Shown one piece after another: positions 7,247 through 16,648 of a DNA stretch of 64,000 nucleotides. The notes beneath the pieces were generated by a model. The model was not told where the DNA came from, did no database searches, and was given only the letters and a program-made list of their open reading frames with translations. The stretch's first letter is position 1; every line of letters begins with the position of its first letter. The DNA comes from Streptacidiphilus albus JL83 (GTDB lineage: Bacteria; Actinomycetota; Actinomycetes; Streptomycetales; Streptomycetaceae). Location of the stretch: NCBI RefSeq assembly GCF_000744705.1, contig NZ_JQML01000001.1, positions 186,001 to 250,000 on the forward strand, read 5' to 3'. The translations under genes and the position numbers were made by a program.

Positions 7247-9526
7247 GTGGAGCCACTGGAGCATGACGACCCATCGACGATAGGCCCCTACCGGCTGGTG
7301 GCCAGGCTCGGCGTGGGCGGGATGGGGCGGGTGTACCTGGCCCGGTCGGCCGGGGGCCGCACCGTGGCCGTCAAGGTGGTCCGCGCCGACCTCGCCGGGG
7401 ACCCGGAGTTCCGGACCCGCTTCCGGCGCGAGGTGGCCGCGGCGCAGTCCGTGGACGGCGCCTACACCGCTCCGGTCGTCGACGCCGACCGCGACTCGGC
7501 GACCCCCTGGCTGGCCACCGCCTTCGTGCTCGGCCCCTCGCTGGCCGAGGCCGTGGCGCAGTACGGGCCGCTGCCCGAGGACAGTGTCCGGACCCTGGGC
7601 GCCGTCCTCGCCGAGGCGCTCGCCTCCGTCCACGGCAGCGGGCTGATCCACCGCGACCTCAAGCCCTCCAATGTGCTGCTGGCCGCTGACGGCCCTCGGC
7701 TCATCGACTTCGGCATAGCCCGCGCGCTCGACGGCGAAGGCCTCACCACCACCGGCTTGGTGGTGGGCTCCCCCGGCTTCATGTCCCCCGAGCAGGCCAC
7801 CGGACGCGGGGTGGGCACCGCCGGGGACGTCTTCTCCCTGGGCTCCGTGCTGGTCTTCGCCGCGACCGGGAGCGGGCCCTTCGGGCAGGACTCGGCCCCC
7901 TCGATGCTCTACCGGGTGGTCCACGAGGACCCGGACCTGACCGGGCTGCCCTCCGGCCTGGCCGAGATCCTGCCCGCCTGTCTGGCGAAGGACCCCGCGC
8001 GGCGGCCCACCCCGGCGCAGCTGGCTCGGCTGCTGGCCCCGGAGGGCACCCCGACCCGGCTGGCCGGAAGCTGGCTGCCGGCCCAGGTGGCCTCCGGGAT
8101 CGCCCGGCACGCGGCCCGGGTGATGGAGATGGAGACGCCCGCGCCGCGCAGCGGCTCGGGCGCGCGGGACCCGCGCCTCGGTGACGTGGCGGCCGTCGAC
8201 CGCCGGGACGACGCGAACGACCCCGGTACCGTGCGCCTCGGGACCCCGTCGGCAGCGCCCGCCTCCGGACCGGCGGCGACGGCGGTGCCGCCGGCCGCGG
8301 GGTCCGCGACCCGCCGCAAGGTACTGTTCGGCGCCCTGGGCGTGCTGGGCGTGGTCGTGGCAGGAGGCGGCACCGCGCTGGCGCTGGAGTCCGGTGGCGG
8401 TCCGAAGCCGAAGCCGTCCGGCCCCACCACGGGCCCCGGCGGCCACTCCTCCGGGCCATCCGCCAGTGCCTCCCCCACTGGGGGGTTCCCCACCAGGGCC
8501 GCGGGCGTCCCGCCGCAGCCGCTGTGGACCTTCCCCGGCAGCGGGATGCAGATCGCACCGGTCCTGGCCACCGGCGGCAAGGTGTACGCCTTCGGGGACG
8601 CGAGCACCGCCCTGGACGCCCGCACCGGCAAGGTGCTCTGGACCGGCCCGCAGTTCGCTCCCGGCAATATGTTCGCCACCGCCGGGATGCTGGCCGGAGG
8701 CTACCTGATCGGCGTCAACCCGGGAACGCTCGACCTGTTCGGGCTGGACCCGGCCACCGGCGGCCAGCTGTGGAACCTCCACACCATCGGCGCGTACTCC
8801 CCCGGGACGCTGCTGGCCGCCGACTCGACCACGGCCTACATGGTCGGCACCGACCTGGCGACCACCTCCAAGACCTACATGCTCGCCATCGACCTGAAGA
8901 CCCGGACGCTGCGCTGGGCGCAGCAGCGCAACGCCGCCGCCGACTACGAGGTCGCCGGCTCGGTCTCCGGCGGCTACCTCGTCTACGCCAACGACAAGGG
9001 CAACGTGGTCGTGCGGAGCACGGCGGACGGTCGGCAGCTGTGGTCGAAGGACTTCTCGAACCCGAACCCGGGTCAGCCGGTGTACCCGCTGATCGTCGGC
9101 GGCACCCTCTACATCGGCGGCTCGCCCCTGCTCGGCTTCGACCTCGCGAGCGGCAGGCAGGTGTTCACCGCGAACGCGCCCTCGGGCGACAGCTACCAGC
9201 TGCCCCTGGCGGTCGGCGATCGGCTCTTCGTCCAGGACGTGACCGGGAACCTGGTGTTCGCCCTGGACGCCGCGAGCGGTTCGGTGGACTGGCAGACGCC
9301 GCTGCAGATCGGGCTGACCGGCGACCCCGCGGTGGCGATCGGGTCCACCCTCTTCGTCGGCGCCAACGCCGACCCGTGCGCGGTGTACGCCTTCACCGAG
9401 TCCGGGGGGCACCAGTTGTGGAACTTCCAGGACGGCCAGACCGACAAGGACTGGTACCTCAGCACCGACGGAACGATGCTCTTCGCGGTCCACGGCGACA
9501 AGGTCTACGGCCTGCCGCCGGTCTAG
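7247..9526 (+). CDS. Ser/Thr protein kinase with C-terminal PQQ-like beta-propeller
   Basis: About 759 residues. Kinase domain residues 10-270: glycine loop LGVGGMGRVY, catalytic lysine near residue 43 (VAVKVV), HRDLKPSN with Asp about 137, and the metal-binding motif IDFG with Asp about 154. A Pro/Ala linker leads to one membrane segment (about 359-380, VLFGALGVLGVVVAGGGTAL), then an outside Ser/Pro/Gly stalk and a PQQ-like/WD-type propeller (about 425-759) with repeated GxVYAF and LDAxTGxxxW blades. This is the receptor-kinase plan, sensing outside and phosphorylating inside. The GTG at 7247 is chosen for the GGGGGA site six bases upstream. It is monocistronic and ends at a strong hairpin. 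Confidence 0.9.
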   Translation: MEPLEHDDPSTIGPYRLVARLGVGGMGRVYLARSAGGRTVAVKVVRADLAGDPEFRTRFRREVAAAQSVDGAYTAPVVDADRDSATPWLATAFVLGPSLAEAVAQYGPLPEDSVRTLGAVLAEALASVHGSGLIHRDLKPSNVLLAADGPRLIDFGIARALDGEGLTTTGLVVGSPGFMSPEQATGRGVGTAGDVFSLGSVLVFAATGSGPFGQDSAPSMLYRVVHEDPDLTGLPSGLAEILPACLAKDPARRPTPAQLARLLAPEGTPTRLAGSWLPAQVASGIARHAARVMEMETPAPRSGSGARDPRLGDVAAVDRRDDANDPGTVRLGTPSAAPASGPAATAVPPAAGSATRRKVLFGALGVLGVVVAGGGTALALESGGGPKPKPSGPTTGPGGHSSGPSASASPTGGFPTRAAGVPPQPLWTFPGSGMQIAPVLATGGKVYAFGDASTALDARTGKVLWTGPQFAPGNMFATAGMLAGGYLIGVNPGTLDLFGLDPATGGQLWNLHTIGAYSPGTLLAADSTTAYMVGTDLATTSKTYMLAIDLKTRTLRWAQQRNAAADYEVAGSVSGGYLVYANDKGNVVVRSTADGRQLWSKDFSNPNPGQPVYPLIVGGTLYIGGSPLLGFDLASGRQVFTANAPSGDSYQLPLAVGDRLFVQDVTGNLVFALDAASGSVDWQTPLQIGLTGDPAVAIGSTLFVGANADPCAVYAFTESGGHQLWNFQDGQTDKDWYLSTDGTMLFAVHGDKVYGLPPV

Positions 9527-9539
9527 GCGGCCGAGTCCG

Positions 9540-9573
9540 AGGGGTCGGTGACCGCGGTCGGTCACCGACCCCT
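9540..9573. terminator. hairpin terminator after the kinase gene
   Basis: Perfect 14-bp arms AGGGGTCGGTGACC (9540-9553) and GGTCACCGACCCCT (9560-9573) with a 6-base loop sit between the convergent kinase and darcynin-like genes, and could stop transcription from both sides. Confidence 0.8.
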
Positions 9574-9604
9574 TCGAGGCCCGGTGGCGCGGCCGGGCGG
9601 TGGG

Positions 9605-9961
9605 TCAGGTGGCGACGGTGGCGACGGGTTCCAGCCCGTAGGTTCGGGCGTAGCCGTTCTCGGTGCCGACGAGGAGGTCGACCACCTCGAAGTAGCGGTC
9701 CCAGAACGGGGTTTCACGCAGCGCGTCGATCAGGAGCTGGTAGGCGCGGTGGTCGTCGGCCTCCCACACCCAGACGTCGGTGACGCGCGCGGAGTAGAAC
9801 TCCGTGTCGTAGAAGCGTGACCGGACGCCGGAGGTCCTGGCCCGGATGGCCGGCAGGACCTGGGTGGTGAAGGCGTCCACGCGTTCCTGGACGGTCAGGG
9901 CGAGCCACTCGGGTGTGGTCTTGACCAGCATGAACGCCGTGACCGGCGGTTCGGTGGGCAT
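9605..9961 (-). CDS. darcynin family protein
   Basis: A 118-residue cytoplasmic protein ([22 protein letters not shown]) with the features I associate with the small darcynin family: the N-terminal [13 protein letters not shown] strand, [18 protein letters not shown] in the middle, and [14 protein letters not shown] near the end. The compact alternating pattern resembles dimeric ferredoxin-like folds such as ABM or EthD. The family has no defined function that I know of. The ATG at 9961 follows GGAGA. It is followed by the NmrA-like gene upstream on the same strand, about 95 bp away, so co-transcription is possible and would suggest redox or secondary-metabolite chemistry. Confidence 0.75.
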   Translation of the reverse strand: MPTEPPVTAFMLVKTTPEWLALTVQERVDAFTTQVLPAIRARTSGVRSRFYDTEFYSARVTDVWVWEADDHRAYQLLIDALRETPFWDRYFEVVDLLVGTENGYARTYGLEPVATVAT

Positions 9962-10055
9962 CAGGGTCTCCAATCGGGGTCTCCAAGGGATGGCAGGTGG
10001 TCGTGGTCGGCCGGGCGCCCGGAGTTCCGGGTGTTCCGGCGCCGGGTGCTGGAGT

Positions 10056-10949
10056 TCAGGAGAGGACGGCGGACTTGAGGGTCTGCGCGCACCACTGCTC
10101 GAAGCTGGTGGGCGAGGCGGTGTCCGGGGTGCGGGCGACGCCGGCGTCGAGGCCCGCGTCCTTGGCCCGCTTCATGTCGACGATGCCCTGGACGAATGCC
10201 TCGTTGAGGCCGTAGCCGACGAGGGTGCTCTGCAGTTCGTCGAACGGCTGGCGTTCGTAGCGGACCGGGCGGCCCAGCTGCTCGGTCATGATCCGGGCCA
10301 GGTCGTTGGGAGAGAGGTCCTGCGGTCCGAGGACCGGGACGCTGTCGGCGCCGGTCCACGAGCGGTCCAGCAGCAGACCGGCGGCAGCGGCCGCGATGTC
10401 GGCGACGGCGACGAGGGGGGCCCTGCGGTCGGCGTCGACGACGTCGGTGAAGACGCCCTTCTCGCGGATCGAGGCGGACTCCTCCAGGAGGTTCTCGAAG
10501 AAGGACGGGTTGGCCAGGGCCCGGTAGGCGACGCCGGCGCCGATGATGAGGTCGTCCATGGCCAGAGAGGCGGTGACCAGGCCGGCCCGGTCGGCCACCG
10601 CGGTACCGCGGCCGAGGGCGGAGACGCCGACGACATGGCCGACGCCGCGGGCGACGAGCGCCTTGACGGCGGGGCGGGTGAAACCGCTGTAGGCGTCCTC
10701 GGGGGTCAGCGAGGCGTCCGGGGGGACGAGCCAGAAGACGGCGTCCGCACCCTCGAAGGCCCGGTCGAGGACCTCGGCCTCCGCGTGCGAGCCGGTGATC
10801 ACCTCGACGCGTCCGCGCGCCGCGTCCGGAAGCCGGGCCGGATCGCGGACGATCACCCGCAGCTCCTCGCCTGCGGCGGGGGCCGACTCCAGGAGCCGGG
10901 AGAGCAGCTGACGGCCGATGTTACCGGTGGGAGCAGTAATGACAATCAT
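10056..10949 (-). CDS. NmrA-like NAD(P)-binding oxidoreductase or sensor
   Basis: A 297-residue Rossmann protein starting [16 protein letters not shown], the G-x-x-G-x-x-G-type dinucleotide-binding turn of the atypical short-chain dehydrogenase/NmrA group. The usual catalytic Tyr-x-x-x-Lys is not evident, as is common for NmrA-like redox sensors and for ergot-alkaloid-type reductases. The start at 10947-10949 is fixed by homology-like Rossmann position; an in-frame extension upstream covers the intergenic region and is discarded. The gene is divergent from a LysR regulator 102 bp away, the classical arrangement of a LysR protein and its target. Confidence 0.85.
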   Translation of the reverse strand: MIVITAPTGNIGRQLLSRLLESAPAAGEELRVIVRDPARLPDAARGRVEVITGSHAEAEVLDRAFEGADAVFWLVPPDASLTPEDAYSGFTRPAVKALVARGVGHVVGVSALGRGTAVADRAGLVTASLAMDDLIIGAGVAYRALANPSFFENLLEESASIREKGVFTDVVDADRRAPLVAVADIAAAAAGLLLDRSWTGADSVPVLGPQDLSPNDLARIMTEQLGRPVRYERQPFDELQSTLVGYGLNEAFVQGIVDMKRAKDAGLDAGVARTPDTASPTSFEQWCAQTLKSAVLS

Positions 10950-11051
10950 GAAAACCTCGCAGGTCGCGCGGATCGGGACACCCCCATCCTGCGAGCGCAC
11001 AGCACGTTGCCACAATGGGAACATCAGCAAGGAGTCATTGACTGAAATGGA

Positions 11052-11999
11052 ATGATGCTGGTGAACAGCCCGGATCCGATCATCGACGCCAATCTCGCCA
11101 TCGCGCTGGACGCGCTGCTGGCCGAGCACAGCGTCACCCGCGCCGCCGCGCGTCTGCACACCTCACCCGCCGCCATGAGCCGCACCCTCGCCCGACTGCG
11201 CCGCATCCTCCAGGACCCGCTGCTGGTCCGGGCCGGACAGACCATGGTGCCCACGCCGCGCGCCCTGGCCCTGCGCGAGGAGGCCGCCGCGGTGGTGGCC
11301 CGCCTCGGAGCACTGCTCGGCCCCGGCGCCAGCGTCGACCCCGCCGGCCTGCACTGCACCTTCACCCTCCAGGCCGCCGACCTGGTCGGGGCGGCGCTGG
11401 CCCCCGGGCTGCTGCGGCTGGCCCAGCAGGAGGCGCCGGGGGTCTCGTTCCGGGTCCGGGCCGAGGAGTTGGAGGCCGGACCCGCCCTGCGCGACGGCAG
11501 GATCGACCTGGAGGTCGGATCCATCGACCACGTGGACCCCGAGACCCGGGTCGAGGAACTGGTCAGCCTCCGGATGGTGGCGGCCGTCCGCTCCGGCCAT
11601 CCGCTGACCGAAGGGCCGCTGACCGCGGCCCGGCTGGCAGCCGCCGCGCACGTGGCGGTCAGCCGCCGCGGCCGGTTCACCGGCCCCGTCGACACCGCCC
11701 TGGCCGAGCAGGACCTCCAGCGGCGGGTCAACGTCGTCCTGCCCAGCCACCTGGCCGCGATGACCCTCGCCGCCCGCAGCGACGTCGTCTGCCTCGTACC
11801 CGCCGCACTCCCCGGCGCCGCTCCCTCGCCCCTCACCCACGACGCCGTCGCCCTCGGGCTGCACCTCCTCGACATCCCCCTGGCGCTGCCACCACTGACC
11901 ATCGGCATGGCCTGGCACCCCCGGCACACGGCCGACGGGGCCCACCGCTGGCTCCGCGACAGCGTCCGCCGGGCTCTCTGCCCGACCGACGGCGGCTGA
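11052..11999 (+). CDS. LysR family transcriptional regulator
   Basis: A 315-residue LysR protein: N-terminal winged helix-turn-helix (residues 10-70, LLAEHSVTRAAARLHTSPAAMSRTLARLR) and a periplasmic-binding-like effector domain (about 95-300). Two ATG codons lie in tandem at 11052 and 11055. It is transcribed away from the NmrA-like gene across a 102-bp gap, so it probably controls that gene and itself. The effector is unknown. Near its 3' end and just past the stop, CGACGGCGGCTG occurs twice as a short direct repeat. Confidence 0.9.
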   Translation: MMLVNSPDPIIDANLAIALDALLAEHSVTRAAARLHTSPAAMSRTLARLRRILQDPLLVRAGQTMVPTPRALALREEAAAVVARLGALLGPGASVDPAGLHCTFTLQAADLVGAALAPGLLRLAQQEAPGVSFRVRAEELEAGPALRDGRIDLEVGSIDHVDPETRVEELVSLRMVAAVRSGHPLTEGPLTAARLAAAAHVAVSRRGRFTGPVDTALAEQDLQRRVNVVLPSHLAAMTLAARSDVVCLVPAALPGAAPSPLTHDAVALGLHLLDIPLALPPLTIGMAWHPRHTADGAHRWLRDSVRRALCPTDGG

Positions 12000-12038
12000 C
12001 ACCGACGGCGGCTGCCGAGAGCACCGTGGCGGACGCGG

Positions 12039-14000
12039 TCAGTGGCCGAGGCGCAGGGCGGCGATGAAGGCGGCGCCGTTCGGGGTGCCGATCCCGGTCA
12101 TGGTGTCGTAGCCCTTGGCGGTCAACTGCTGGGTGTCGGAGCGGTTCTGGGCGTCGAAGACGTCGACGTCCGCGCTGGAGAAGGAGTCGGTCGGCGCGAT
12201 GTACGCGGCCCGGTTCTGCAACGGCGTGGACCTGTCGAAGGGCAGGGCGTCGTGGAACGCCTGGGTGTCGGCCAGGCGGTAGAGCAGCGGGTCGATGAAG
12301 CCGTAGGGAGACTTCTGGCCCTGCTGGGCGTCCGCGACCAGGCCCGCGACCAGCGGGGTGGCCAGGCTGGTACCGCCGTTCGCCACGGTGAGGTAGGGCC
12401 CGGGCTTCCCGTCGGGGTCGGTGCTGGTGTAGCCGATCAGCATGCCGGTGTCGGGGTCGGCGTCGGCGGCGATGTCGGGCACCGTCCGGCCGAGCACCGT
12501 CTTGCCGGCCACCTTGACCTGTGCCATCGACGCCGGGACGACGCCGTGCTGGTACGACGGCTGCGGGTAGACGTCGCTGACGCCCCCTCCGCCGCCGTTG
12601 ACGCCGTCGTCGCTCCAGGTGCTGCCGGCCAGTGAGCCGAAGTCGTCGGACCAGCCGGTCTCGAACAACCGGTTCCCGGTGGCCCCGATGCCGAGGGTGG
12701 TGCCGCCGACCGCCACCGCGTACGGGTCGGAGTCGGTGACCGTCAGGCCGGGGGTGTCGCCGGAGGCGAAGTACATGCCGACTCCCTCGGCCGCGGCCCG
12801 CACGTCGATGGCGTGCACGGTCTGCGGCGACACCTCCCCCAGCGGGATCTGCCACGAGTTCGACGCGATGGAGGCCAGGGGCTGGTGGCCGTTCCCGGTC
12901 AGCACGGCCGAGGCGGCGTCCAGCAGCGCCTGGTCCTCGTCGCAGCCGGTGCCCACCACCATCACCTGGTCCGCGCCCGGCGCCATGGCGTAGACGGCTT
13001 CGGAGTCCATCTCCGCCTCGACGTCGACGGGGGGCGACTGCGTCGCACGCTCCGTCGCCGCCGAGGGCGCCTTGCAGGCGCTCCCCGCCTGGATCTGCCG
13101 GAACTGGGAGGGCTTCGGCAGCGGCAGGTGGTTGCTCCGGGCGTAGGCCGTCAGCGTCTGGAACATCGCGGTCGGCGCCTCCTCCTCGGTCAGCGCCACG
13201 GTCTGGCCGCTGCCGGTGTCCTTCGACGTCGCCCCGTAGCCGGCGCGGAGCTGCGCGGCGGAGTACCCGCACACCGGCAGCGAAGCCTGGTTCAGCCCCT
13301 GGTAGGCGGGGCGCAGCGGGTGCGCGTGCTGCGCCCAGTACTGGGAGCAGGTCGCCGCCCCGGCCGGGGTGCCGCCCTGCGGAGCCGCCACGGCCGTGCC
13401 CCGCGACGCGGCGGACGAGCTGCTCAGTCCCGTCACACCGAGCACGTCGGAGGCCAGCGGGGCGGGCACCGACACCGCGCGGTCGTTCGACGTGAACAGC
13501 GACGACCGGCCCGCCGAGCCGTCCGCGGCACCCTTGGCGCGGTACTGGCCGATCCGCACCTGGAAGGCCGACTCGACCGCCGAGACCGGCCCGGTCGCTG
13601 ACACGTAGTCACGGCCGCCGTCGACCTGTACTCCCGTCAGCCCCTTGCCGCTGAGCCACGCCGCCACCGCCCCGGCCCGCGCGGCGGACGGGCCGAACCT
13701 GGCGGTGTAGGCGTCCGGGCTCAGGTAGTGGTGGAACTCGGGGCTGCCCGGCGTGGCCACCGCGTCCGCGTACGCGGAGGCGCCCGCCGCGTCCGCGGTG
13801 AGCCACACCTGGACGGTCAGCTGCTGCGTCGCGGGCGCGGCCCCCACCCGCACGGCGGTTCCCACCGCGACGGGGACCGACCCGGGCAGCGCGACGGCAG
13901 CCACCGTACGCGCGGAGCCCGGTGCTCCTGCGGCCCCGCCGCCGGCCACCATCGCCGCTGAGGCTGCGATCGCGGCCGCCGTGTGAACAAGCCCTCCCAT
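12039..14000 (-). CDS. secreted sedolisin (S53) serine-carboxyl peptidase
   Basis: A 653-residue precursor: signal peptide (MGGLVHTAAAIAASAAMVAG), pro-kumamolisin activation domain (about 50-195) and the catalytic domain. Catalytic residues by motif are Glu328 and Asp332 (VEAEMD), oxyanion Asp415 (FASGD) and nucleophile Ser545 in NGGTSLATP. The C-terminus carries the calcium-site-like DTMTGIGTPNG. Such enzymes digest proteins outside the cell at acid pH after autocatalytic removal of the propeptide. The ATG at 13998-14000 is supported by GGAGGG upstream and by the signal peptide; longer in-frame extensions are spurious. It is monocistronic. Confidence 0.93.
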   Translation of the reverse strand: MGGLVHTAAAIAASAAMVAGGGAAGAPGSARTVAAVALPGSVPVAVGTAVRVGAAPATQQLTVQVWLTADAAGASAYADAVATPGSPEFHHYLSPDAYTARFGPSAARAGAVAAWLSGKGLTGVQVDGGRDYVSATGPVSAVESAFQVRIGQYRAKGAADGSAGRSSLFTSNDRAVSVPAPLASDVLGVTGLSSSSAASRGTAVAAPQGGTPAGAATCSQYWAQHAHPLRPAYQGLNQASLPVCGYSAAQLRAGYGATSKDTGSGQTVALTEEEAPTAMFQTLTAYARSNHLPLPKPSQFRQIQAGSACKAPSAATERATQSPPVDVEAEMDSEAVYAMAPGADQVMVVGTGCDEDQALLDAASAVLTGNGHQPLASIASNSWQIPLGEVSPQTVHAIDVRAAAEGVGMYFASGDTPGLTVTDSDPYAVAVGGTTLGIGATGNRLFETGWSDDFGSLAGSTWSDDGVNGGGGGVSDVYPQPSYQHGVVPASMAQVKVAGKTVLGRTVPDIAADADPDTGMLIGYTSTDPDGKPGPYLTVANGGTSLATPLVAGLVADAQQGQKSPYGFIDPLLYRLADTQAFHDALPFDRSTPLQNRAAYIAPTDSFSSADVDVFDAQNRSDTQQLTAKGYDTMTGIGTPNGAAFIAALRLGH

Positions 14001-14402
14001 AATGCTTCCGCCCTCCGGCAACCGCAGCGCCCCCACGGCCGCTGCTCTCCTCCCCGACGACGTAGTTCGCGCACTCCTCGGTTGCGGACCACGCCAACGC
14101 ACTCTTCGCCCACACTCTCGCCGAAGGCAGCGGGTGAGCCGTCCTCGAGCCGGCCGGCTGCCGCTCGGTCGGAGGCCGGGGCGGTACGCCGTAGGGGACC
14201 GGGTGCACCGTGGCACTCAGCCGGATCCTCCGGTTGCACCTCTGAGCCCCATACAGCAACTGCCCTGCTGTCAGGGACACTTCCATTGAAATGACTTTGT
14301 CGGCCGATGCGCTGGATACGTTCGCTTCGTTGAAGAACTGTCGTCGGTCGGCCTGACAGGTTCCGCCAGGCCGGGTCGACACACTACCGAAGGGAACTAC
14401 GG
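14001..14402. other. 402-bp divergent intergenic region
   Basis: This lies between the sedolisin gene and the small gene at 14403. It presumably holds both promoters. A TTGAAA at 14286 faces right, but no well-spaced -10 follows. No gene, tRNA or strong hairpin was seen in it. Confidence 0.5.
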
Positions 14403-14705
14403 ATGTTTTCCAGCGCGGCCATCTTCGGCATGGGGCTCAAGGCCGGTTCGAAGGCGCTGCTCGGCTCCTCGCCGATCGACGAGAACGGCGACCAGTCCGC
14501 CGACTACGACAAGTACAGCTACCACTGGGAGCTCCCCAGCCAGGTGCAGGCGGACTCGATCACCAACGGGAACCTCAACTGGCAGACCGTTCAGGTGGAT
14601 GTGCCCGACAGCACGGCGGGGCAGTCGCTCACCTTCAAGGTCACCATCACCTCCCCGGACGGGGCCAAGAGCCTGAGCGCCTCCCAGTCCTACACCGTCC
14701 AGTAG
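14403..14705 (+). CDS. small hypothetical protein, beta-rich C-terminus
   Basis: A 100-residue product (MFSSAAIFGMGLKAGSKALL) with a short hydrophobic start, an acidic middle (SADYDKYSYHWELPSQVQ) and a C-terminal half rich in Thr/Ser/Val that looks like one immunoglobulin-like strand set. AAGGGA sits eight bases before the ATG, and a strong 14-bp hairpin follows the stop, so the gene is probably real and monocistronic. No clear signal peptide is present. I do not recognise the family. Confidence 0.65.
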   Translation: MFSSAAIFGMGLKAGSKALLGSSPIDENGDQSADYDKYSYHWELPSQVQADSITNGNLNWQTVQVDVPDSTAGQSLTFKVTITSPDGAKSLSASQSYTVQ

Positions 14706-14724
14706 CGGACGGTCGGCAGTGAGC

Positions 14725-14757
14725 TCGACCGCGCCCGGCGGCACCGGGCGCGGTCGA
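14725..14757. terminator. bidirectional hairpin terminator
   Basis: Perfect 14-bp arms TCGACCGCGCCCGG (14725-14738) and CCGGGCGCGGTCGA (14744-14757) with a 5-base loop between two convergent genes, so it can serve both. Confidence 0.8.
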
Positions 14758-14784
14758 CGCGGCTGCCCCTGCCCGGGGGGAGGG

Positions 14785-15330
14785 TCAGCTGTCGCCCGGC
14801 AGGAGCGAGTACATGAACATGTCCCGGCGTTCGCCGCCCACCTGCTGCCAGCTCCTCATCAGCCCCTCACGGGTGAAGCCGGCGCGCTCGGCAGTCCTCC
14901 GGGACCCTTCGTTCCAGGGCTCCACACAGAGTTCGAGACGGGGGATTCCAAGATCCTCAATGGCCCAGCGGGCCACTGCGGTCAGAGCCGCCCCGGCGGC
15001 CCGCTGCCCCCGCGCCGACTCGACCACCCAGTAGCCCAGCGATGCCCGCCCCGCGCCGACGGTCCGCAGCCACAGTCCGACGTTGCCCACGGGCCTGCCG
15101 TCCTTCGCCACAATGACGAACGGACAACCGGTCCCGGTGGCAGCACGGTCCCATTGACGCTCGACGAAGGCGACTCCCGCCGCTTCGGAGTACGGCGCCG
15201 GCACCGTGGTGATCAGCGGGATGTACTCGTCCGCCGCGGCCTCGCGGACCAGCTCCAGGTCGGACAGGGTCCAGGGCCGAAGGGTGAACCCGTCATCCGC
15301 TGCGAGCTCAGGCACATCAAGTGGTTCCAT
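14785..15330 (-). CDS. GNAT acetyltransferase, RimJ/RimL type
   Basis: A 181-residue single-domain acetyltransferase. The layout is that of the ribosomal-protein N-acetyltransferase group: GFTLRPWTLSDLELVREAAAD at the start, LGYWVVESARGQRAAGAALTAV (acetyl-CoA motif A, R-G-Q-R-A-A-G) in the middle, and the LELCVEPWNEGSRRTAERAGF strand-helix that holds the substrate Asn-x-x-Ser. The start at 15328-15330 (MEPLDVPEL) is preferred over longer in-frame reads. It could acetylate a protein N-terminus or a small amine such as an antibiotic; nothing nearby decides it. It ends against the hairpin at 14725-14757. Confidence 0.88.
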   Translation of the reverse strand: MEPLDVPELAADDGFTLRPWTLSDLELVREAAADEYIPLITTVPAPYSEAAGVAFVERQWDRAATGTGCPFVIVAKDGRPVGNVGLWLRTVGAGRASLGYWVVESARGQRAAGAALTAVARWAIEDLGIPRLELCVEPWNEGSRRTAERAGFTREGLMRSWQQVGGERRDMFMYSLLPGDS

Positions 15331-15515
15331 GGCCGTATCCTGTCGTCCGCACGGATCGGCCGCATCCGAAAATCCGGAACGGCCCGGCCGGGGTACCCAC
15401 GTTGATCTTCCACATCTCGTCCACGTCCGGGCCGGACAGCACTTCGGGGGAGCCACCACGGCCGCCCGGCGAGCGGCCGTGGAGTGGACCGGTCAGGCAG
15501 ACCACTGGAGCGAGG

Positions 15516-15737
15516 TCAGCTGTCCTCCGGCTGGACCGCGCAGGCCGGGGCGAGGGCCGGCAGGAGCACGCTGACCACGCCACGGCAGGCGGCAGCCTCC
15601 TGCTCATTCCTCGGGCCGTCTGCGGCGGCCGACTGGGCGAGGGCCAGCGGTGCCGCCAGCAGCAGGGCACAACAGGTCAGGCCGAGGGCGGAGAACTTCA
15701 CGGCGGACTTCTTCACGGACGACTGGGCAAGCAACAT
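15516..15737 (-). CDS. small secreted protein with two cysteines
   Basis: A 73-residue product: a basic N-terminus, a hydrophobic signal segment (SALGLTCCALLLAAPLALA) with cleavage likely after ALAQSAAA, and a mature part of about 35 residues with two Cys (CRGVVSVLLPALAPAC) that could form a disulphide. AAAGGG lies five bases before the ATG. Size and plan recall small exported actinomycete proteins, but it lacks the chaplin GCN signature, so it is not called a chaplin. Confidence 0.65.
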   Translation of the reverse strand: MLLAQSSVKKSAVKFSALGLTCCALLLAAPLALAQSAAADGPRNEQEAAACRGVVSVLLPALAPACAVQPEDS

Positions 15738-16022
15738 GTCAGCCCTTTCGATGGCGTGGATCGGCGGATGGTCGAGCCATCCCTATCGAAGCGGCCGACA
15801 CAAAGCACGGAAGCTCCGCCATCCGTGAGCGTGTCCGAACGGTGCCTTGCCACCGGCGGGCAGGAGCCCTGCTCGCCGCCGGCACGGGAACTCGGCGTCA
15901 CATCGGCCCGGCGTTCTGGCTCCCCCGCCCCTCCCCCCTTCGGATGACCACTACCAGTCACCAACAGTCACCTTGCGTAATAGCATGGTGGCAGTCGACC
16001 CGTTTCCACGAGGAGCTTCGCC

Positions 16023-16346
16023 ATGACCATCGCCACCGCCAAACTCTCCGACCCCACGGTCCGGGCCCTGGTGACTGCGATCAACGACAACGACCGCGCC
16101 GCCTTCCTCGCCCTGCTCGCGGAGGGCGCGACCATGTCCGACGACGGATCGGACCGCGATCTCGAACAGTGGGTCGACCGCGAGATCTTCTCCTCGCGCG
16201 GACACATGGAGGTACAGACCGAGTCCGACGGTGGCCGCGCGCTGGTCGCGAACTTCCGCAACGAGACCTGGGGCGAGATGCGCACCGCCTGGAGGTTCAC
16301 GGTCGAGGGGGGCAAGGTGAGCCGCTTCGAGACCGGGCAGGCCTGA
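16023..16346 (+). CDS. nuclear transport factor 2-like (SnoaL-fold) protein
   Basis: A 107-residue protein with the NTF2-like order: an N-terminal helix pair (VRALVTAINDNDRAAFLALLAEGATMSDDG) followed by a curved sheet ending in TAWRFTVEGGKVSRFETGQ, where the last strand is the typical WRFxVxGGKIxRFExG pattern of this fold. GAGGAG lies upstream of the ATG. Such proteins may be small enzymes, ligand-binding or stress proteins; no catalytic residues can be fixed. It appears to be a single-gene unit. Confidence 0.8.
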   Translation: MTIATAKLSDPTVRALVTAINDNDRAAFLALLAEGATMSDDGSDRDLEQWVDREIFSSRGHMEVQTESDGGRALVANFRNETWGEMRTAWRFTVEGGKVSRFETGQA

Positions 16347-16648
16347 TCGCAACTGCAGCTGTCGGTCGGCGGATCAGGTCCGCGGGGGGGGTGAGCCGCC
16401 CGCCCGGGACGGGGCTCGGCGAGGCATCCGGGTCCTGGAGCGGACGGGTCAGGCAGCGGTGCCGCACCAGGTCCGTCCGCTCGGCCGAAGTCAGTCTCTT
16501 CGGCTCGCCGAGGAAGTCCAGGTCCGAATAGAAGAGTCGGCGGACGCGCATCGAGCGGATCACGCGGTGCAGCATAGGCAGCCCCGCCCCGCCCGTGCGG
16601 TCGACCGGGATTCCCGTGGGACGGTTTCGCGGGAACCGGCGGAAGGCG
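16347..16648. other. 302-bp intergenic region, weak small ORF
   Basis: Between the NTF2-like gene and the epimerase. It holds a minus-strand ORF (16297-16575, starting MLHRVIRSMRVRRLFYSD) that overlaps the 3' end of the NTF2-like gene and has an Arg/Pro-rich tail. Only its first 40 codons look protein-like. It is left as doubtful. No RNA gene or hairpin was found. Confidence 0.4.

Noticed and set aside
6431-9565. Minus-strand open frame of 1044 codons opposite the kinase and permease
   Set aside because: It covers two well-supported plus-strand genes, has low-complexity Gly/Arg/His content and no domain; long antisense frames are common in high-GC DNA.
14286-14318. Candidate promoter TTGAAA ... 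GGATAC for the small gene at 14403
   Set aside because: The spacer is 21 bp or more, too long for a standard sigma-70-type promoter; not listed as a feature.
15516-15737. Small secreted protein as a chaplin
   Set aside because: It lacks the chaplin domain signature (GCN and paired Cys at conserved spacing), so only a neutral call was made.
16297-16575. Minus-strand ORF of 92 codons, starting MLHRVIRSMRVRRLF
   Set aside because: It overlaps the 3' end of the NTF2-like gene, has an Arg/Pro-rich tail typical of chance high-GC frames and no ribosome site. Kept only as a doubt in the intergenic note.
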